Positions 59,101 to 64,000 of a stretch of DNA of 64,000 nt are shown in pieces. Every line of letters starts with the position of its first letter. The stretch's first letter is position 1. A program made the position numbers and the translations under genes. The stretch lies in the NCBI RefSeq assembly GCF_024166365.1, contig NC_064838.1, positions 75,160,001 to 75,224,000 of the forward strand, read 5' to 3'. The notes beneath the pieces are model-generated. The model was not told the origin of the DNA. It saw nothing but the letters and a program-made list of their open reading frames with translations, and ran no database searches. The stretch is from Elephas maximus indicus (lineage: Eukaryota; Chordata; Mammalia; Proboscidea; Elephantidae).

Positions 59101-60089
59101 GATTTAAGGAGAATGCATTATATGGCAAATGAAATTACACAAAATAAAACAGAAACCACAATCCAGTAGCAGTATTAAGTGAACTTTTACATAACTTGTT
59201 CTTTCTTAGTTTCCTTATTCTTTCATCTATTTATTTAGTAAATGTATATATAGACGTTATTCTCTCACCATTATATTCTATGAATTTTCATTATTTAAAT
59301 CCCAGGTGAATATAAAATGTAAATATAACTGGCCAGACACATTTCTGTCCCCTATTCTGCTAAAAGGAAGATTCCGAGATAAACAAATTGGAAAATATAT
59401 ATATATACAAATATATATATTTATAGATATAAATAAAAATTATTATTTTATTTATATCTACATTTATATCAATAGTACATCTCTTTTTATACTTTTATCT
59501 GGATTTTCTTTTAGTATCAACAATAACAAGTATATGCCTAATTATACTTTTGTAATCTTGGTAGGGTATGAATAAATTTCCAAACGATCTCTTAAATGTA
59601 ACAACTGTTATCAATGAAGATTCAAATTTACAATTTATTCTTTCTCGTGGCTCCTTGATTTGCTGAACACTGGCTCATTATAGTTTTAAAGGAAGGAAAC
59701 AGTAAATGTGTAAGATATCAGAGAGGATGCTGAATATCAAGTTATGCTACAGAAAATGTTAACTGCTTCTAATATCTATATATTGACTAAGAACATCAGC
59801 GTAAAGTTTCAGATTGTCTGAAATTCTTATTTCTGTTGCAACAAGTTCATGAAGAAAATTTGCAATAGTCAGCATCCTGAAAGAGATATTCAGGACATTA
59901 AGACTCTCTCTGTTTTACCATGCCCTCTAAAAAAATAAAAGAAAAAAAAATCCCTGCACTACCTGATTTTCAGGAACATATTGGTTTACTTAGCCTCATA
60001 GAAATGTTTTCTTAGGAAAAAGATTAATATTCAACAACAAAAATATAACTGACAACTGTGTCCACCAGGGAGGCACATTTTCATAGTGG
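59101..60089. other. AT-rich spacer, microsatellite, no gene
   Basis: 59,101-59,375 matches 30,480-30,770. 59,395-59,470 is (TA)n-rich. The rest to 60,089 has no counterpart in the first unit and nothing recognisable. Confidence 0.55.
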
Positions 60090-60243
60090 GTAAAAGCATT
60101 TGAGTCAGACAAAAGGAGTTTATATAAATGGTCCACCACTTAACTATTGAGTGACCTTAGACAAGTTACGTAACTCTCTGAGTCTTGGCTTCTGATTTGT
60201 AAAACAGTGATAAAATAATAGTATCTACCACATAGAATACAAC
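60090..60243 (+). repeat. MIR SINE
   Basis: Ancient mammalian-wide SINE core: 'GAGTGACCTTAGACAAGTTA', 'TTGTAAAACAGTGATAAAAT', 'ATAGTATCTACCACATAG'. Confidence 0.85.
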
Positions 60244-62394
60244 TGTGGAAAGGTGATGGAAAAGCTCAATTACATCAGTCAGAACAAGGCCAGGAGATGA
60301 CTGTGGGACAGTCTATCAATTGGTGATAAAAAAAGTAGAAAATTAAAACAAGTCCCTAAAGGGCAAAATTTGACCTTGAGTGTAACCCACCTGAATTTGG
60401 AGACCATCTTAAGGATAGAATTGATGCATTGAATGCTAATGATCAAAGGCCAGAGGTGTAGTGGGATGACATCAACCACATCACACATGAAGAAAGCAAA
60501 AGATCATTAAAAAGAGAGAAATAAAAGACCAAAATGGATGCCAGAAGAATATCTGAAAGTCGCTCTTGAACATACAGTAATAAAGCAAAAAAAGAAATGA
60601 TGAAGAAAAAGAGCTGAACAGGAAATTTCCAAAGGCAAGTAGAAAAGATAAGAAATTACAAGGAAATGGGAAAAGACCGGAAGTTAGAAAACCAAAACAC
60701 AAGCACACTCTCAGCATTTCTCATACTGAAAGAAGGGAAGAAAAAATTCAAGCCTCCAGTTACAATTCTGAAGGATTCTATGAGCAAAATATTGAATGTC
60801 CCAGGAAGCAGCACAAGAGGATGGAAGGAATACACAGAGTCACAGTACCAAAACTAATTGGTCCATGTTCAACCATTTCAGGAGGTAGCATATGTTCAAG
60901 AATCGATTGTATTGAAGGAAGAAATCCAAGATGCACTGAAGATATTGGCAAAAACAAGGCTCCAGGAAATGAGGGAATGCCAACTGAAATGCTTCAACAA
61001 AGGATGCAGCACTGGAGGTGCTCACTTGTCTATGCCAAAGAATTTGGAAGATAGCTACCAAACCAACTGGATAGAAAATGTCCATGTTTGTGCCCACTCT
61101 AAAGGAAAGTGATCAAACAAAATGCAGAAAGTATGGAACAGTACAATTACAATCACAGCCAATTAAAATTTTGCTGAAGATAGTTAAAAAACAGCTGCAG
61201 CACTACATTGACAGAGAACTGCCAGAAATTCAAGCCAGATTCAGTGGAGGAGTTGGAATAAGGGATATCATTGCTGATATCGCCTGGATCCTGGCTGAAT
61301 GCAAAGAATACCAGAATGATGTTTACTTGTGTTTTATTGACTTTACAAAGGCATTTGACTGTGTGGATCAGAAAAAATTATTCATAAAATTGGAAAGAAT
61401 GGGAATTCCAGAACACTTAATTGTGCTTATGTGAAACCTATACATAGAACAAGAGGCACTTGTTCAAACAGATCAAAAGGATACTGCCTGCTTTAAAATC
61501 AGTTAAAGTATGCATCAGGGTTTTATTTTTTTACGATAATTATTCTATCTGTGTGTGAGCAAATAATCCAAGAATCTTGACAATACTAAGAAGAATTCAA
61601 CATCAGGATTGGAGGAAGATTTGTTTACAACCTGTTTTTTGGCATGCAGATGACTCATCTTTGCTTACTGAAAATGAAGAGGAATAGAAGCACTTACTGA
61701 AGAAGATCAAAGACTACAGTCTTCAGTATGGATAACACCTCAACATCAAGAAAACAAAACCCTCACAACTGGGCCAACAAGCAACATCATGACAAATGGA
61801 TAAAAAATTTTAGTTATCAAGGGTTGCATTTTATTTGGATCCACAATCAACACTCAAAGAAGCAGCAGTCAATATACCAAAGGGCATATTACATTAGGCA
61901 GAGCTGCTGCAAAAAACCTCTTTAAAGTGTTGAAAAGAAAAGATGTCACTTTGAAAACTAAGGTGTGCCTGACTCAACCTTGATACTTTGAGTTGCCTCA
62001 TCTGCATGCGAAACCTGGACAGAAAGGAAGACCAAAGAAGAATGAATGCCTATAAATTATGGTGTTGGCAAAGAATATTAAATATAATATGGACTGCCAG
62101 AAAAGCAAACAAATCTGTCATGGAAGAAGTACAGCCAAAATGTTCCTTGGAAGCAAGGGTGGCAAGAATTCTTCTCACATACTTTGGATATGTTATCAGG
62201 AGGGACCATTCCCTGGAGAAGGACATCATGCTTGGTGAGGTAGAGGGTCAGCTAAAAAGAGGAATACCCTTAACACAGTGGCTGCAACAGTGGGCTCAAG
62301 AATAGCAATGATTAGGAGGGTGGAGTGGAACCAGGTAGTGTACATAGGGCGGCTATGAGTCAGAAAGACTGAATGGCACCTAACAACAACAAAA
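60244..62394 (+). mobile_element. RTE LINE, 5'-truncated, degenerate
   Basis: Linker fragments, then RT: 'DVYLCFIDFTKAFDCVDQ' (61,318-61,371) and 'RMGIPEHLIVLM' (about 61,395-61,434). The active-site box near 61,645 reads HADD. C-terminal fragment 61,988-62,305, and 3' end 'GCACCTAACAACAACAAAAT'. Only its last ~70 nt remain at the matching place in unit 1 (30,778-30,850). Confidence 0.86.
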
Positions 62395-63264
62395 TCAGCC
62401 ACGTAGGTGGGTAGATAGGTTGAAGAGTATTATGATCACTCTATGGTGTGAGTCAGAATTGGGTTCGGCTTTTGGTTTTATGGGCATCTGTTTCCTCCTT
62501 ACCAGGAAATAGGAAAATATAGTCTTCATGGATTCTTCCAGCAACTAAGAACTAATCTTTATTCATCAAGTGATTTACTAAATCAATTATTAATTAATTT
62601 ATCAAAATTGTCAGTTAATATCACCATCATTCCCTTACTATTTCTTATTCTGCTTATTGCTTATTCAATCATTTGACAATGTTTTCAAACATTTATAGCT
62701 TTTTAGCATTGTTATTCTATTTGAAGCAAAGTAAAAAACACTTGATGATTTCTCTCAATCTCTTGTCCCAGCATCAAACAGCCCCAAGTTAGGAGCCAAA
62801 ATTTCAAGATAGAATTCCATGGTCAGTTTTCCTTTAGAACAGATCTCTTTAATTTGACTTTTAAACTAATAAATATGCCAAGCTTTGGCCAGAATTACAA
62901 GAATCTAAAGATCATAAAAGAATGACAAACAGCCAGACATATATTCAGAGCATTTATGGAAAAATATATTCTTAAAGATTGGTTCTATAGATTTTCAAAG
63001 AGATGGCTTTAAATGGATTCATGCACTCAAAAAGAAAAGAAAAGAAAGGAAAGGATAAGAAAAATAAGGATGAAAAGAGGGAATAAATGGAAAAGTAAGG
63101 GGTGGGAAAGATAGTGAAGAAACTCACACACTTGGTTGGTATCCATCAATTTCAATCAATATTTGAAGAGATGTTCTTGACTTTTTGAACTCATGACAGC
63201 CTATGGAAAAAAAAATCTATTCTAACTCAAAATAATAAATACAGCTCTTCAAAAAAAAAAAATA
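62395..63264. repeat. Module X, copy 3 (left end)
   Basis: 62,485-62,787 matches 30,902-31,230, and 62,788-63,262 matches 1-390 and 31,231-31,630 ('CAGCCCCAAGTTAGGAGCCA'). A short SINE 3' fragment sits at 62,449-62,484 ('TGTGAGTCAGAATTGGGTTC'). Interrupted at 63,264 by an L1. Confidence 0.87.
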
Positions 63265-64000
63265 GGGCGGGGCCAATATGGCGGACTAGGTAGACGCTAC
63301 CTCAGATCCCTCTGGCAACAAAGACTCGGAAAAACGAGTGAATTGATCACATACATAACAATCTACGAACCCTGAGCAACAAACACAGATTTAGAGATGG
63401 AAAACAAACAAATACGGGGAAGCAGCGACTGCTTTCGGAGCCTGGAGCCAGCGTCCCAGTCAGGTAACCTTGGCGCCCGGCTTAGGTCTGGGCCCAGGGG
63501 AGCTGAACTCAAAAATCTTGTGACGACGCAAACAAGGGGCGCAGCCCTACCCCCCTGAACTGAATCCGGGAGGGGGCCCAGCTGGTCCCCGAGGACGGCG
63601 TGGCGACGCAGCTGGCGGGAGAAGTCCCCGGGAGGCAGTGACTGGTTTTGGAGCCGGGAGTGCAGAATCCCAGCCGGGGAACCTTGGCGCCAGGCATTTG
63701 ACTGGGGGCTGTCATGGCGCAAGCATGGGGAGCAGCTCTACTCCCCTGAACTAACCCCGGGAGGGGGCCCAGCTGGTCTGCGGAGGTGGCGCAGCAGCGC
63801 GGCTGGCCAGACGAGAAGTCCCCGGGAGGCAGCGACTGATTTTGGAGCCAGGAGTGCAGCGTCCCAGCAGGGGAACCTTGATACTGGGCTTTGGACTGGC
63901 AGCGGAGGATCTGACCGCGGCTTCAGCGGGCCAGACCCCCGGGGGTAATCTCCACACAGCCAGCACACATAGGCGACACGCACCTCAGGAATCTCAGATA
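63265..64000 (+). mobile_element. L1 5'UTR/promoter, element continues beyond the window
   Basis: Begins at the intact 5' terminus GGGCGGGGCCAATATGGCGG (YY1-type site) directly after an A-run in module X. CpG-rich. Tandem units start at GCAGCGACTG/GCAGTGACTG at 63,422, 63,635 and 63,829. The last bases (CACACATAGGCGA..CTCAGATA) match the 5'UTR of the other young L1 at about 14,519-14,560, so roughly 200 nt of 5'UTR and both ORFs lie to the right. Minus-strand frames here (63,363-63,983) are not genes. Confidence 0.92.

Larger units (their letters stand above)
51405..59375. repeat. Module Y, copy 2 (carries open OR4C-like frame)
   Basis: Collinear with 23,103-30,775. Lacks the MITE of copy 1 and has extra SINEs at 57.9 and 58.2 kb. 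Confidence 0.88.

Overview
Mammalian nuclear DNA, most likely from an afrotherian such as an elephant. The window is AT-rich and full of L1 and RTE-clade LINEs. It also holds many short tRNA-derived SINEs whose 3' part carries a 'CTATAGGGTC..TATGAGTC' signature that I recall from afrotherian (elephant) repeats. There is no prokaryotic-style gene organisation. The only host genes I can support are three olfactory receptor (OR) loci, all resembling OR family 4. The species call is recall-based inference; the repeat and OR content is read from the sequence.

The backbone is a tandem segmental duplication with a period of about 31 kb. Module X starts at about 1, is repeated at about 31,231, and starts a third time at about 62,788. 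Module Y carries an OR4C-like gene on the minus strand and occurs at 23.1-30.8 kb and 51.4-59.4 kb. A fragment of the end of Y also lies at 46.6-48.3 kb. The two OR4C-like copies have decayed differently. The one at 27.6-28.6 kb has a single nonsense codon. The one at 55.6-56.5 kb has a full 310-codon frame but lacks the arginine of the DRY motif. A third OR (OR4S2-like, plus strand, 40.5-41.4 kb) lies between them and is frameshifted several times. OR4C, OR4P and OR4S genes are neighbours in the human 11q11 OR cluster as I recall it, so this is probably the corresponding cluster.

Layout: 0-1.7 kb, X unique DNA plus a tRNA-Gly-derived SINE. 1.7-20.5 kb, a three-level nest: an RTE element (minus) split by an old L1 (minus), itself split by a much younger, almost complete L1 (8,029-15,360, minus). 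20.5-23.1 kb, SINEs and a second, internally deleted RTE. 23.1-30.8 kb, module Y copy 1 with a Tc1/mariner-like MITE, an MLT1-type LTR and the OR4C-like pseudogene. 31.2-40.1 kb, module X copy 2 with the same RTE and old L1, plus a private 5'-truncated L1 with two poly(A) tracts. 40.1-46.4 kb, the OR4S-like pseudogene and flanks. 46.4-51.2 kb, end of a Y module and several RTE pieces. 51.4-59.4 kb, module Y copy 2 with the open OR4C-like frame. 59.4-62.4 kb, AT-rich DNA, a MIR and a plus-strand RTE. 62.4-64 kb, module X copy 3, interrupted by the 5' end of an L1 that runs out of the window.

I found no undescribed gene system. What is worth following is genome history: shared versus private insertions date the duplications, the two OR4C copies have decayed at different positions, and the L1s show tandem 5'UTR units and a likely 3' transduction.
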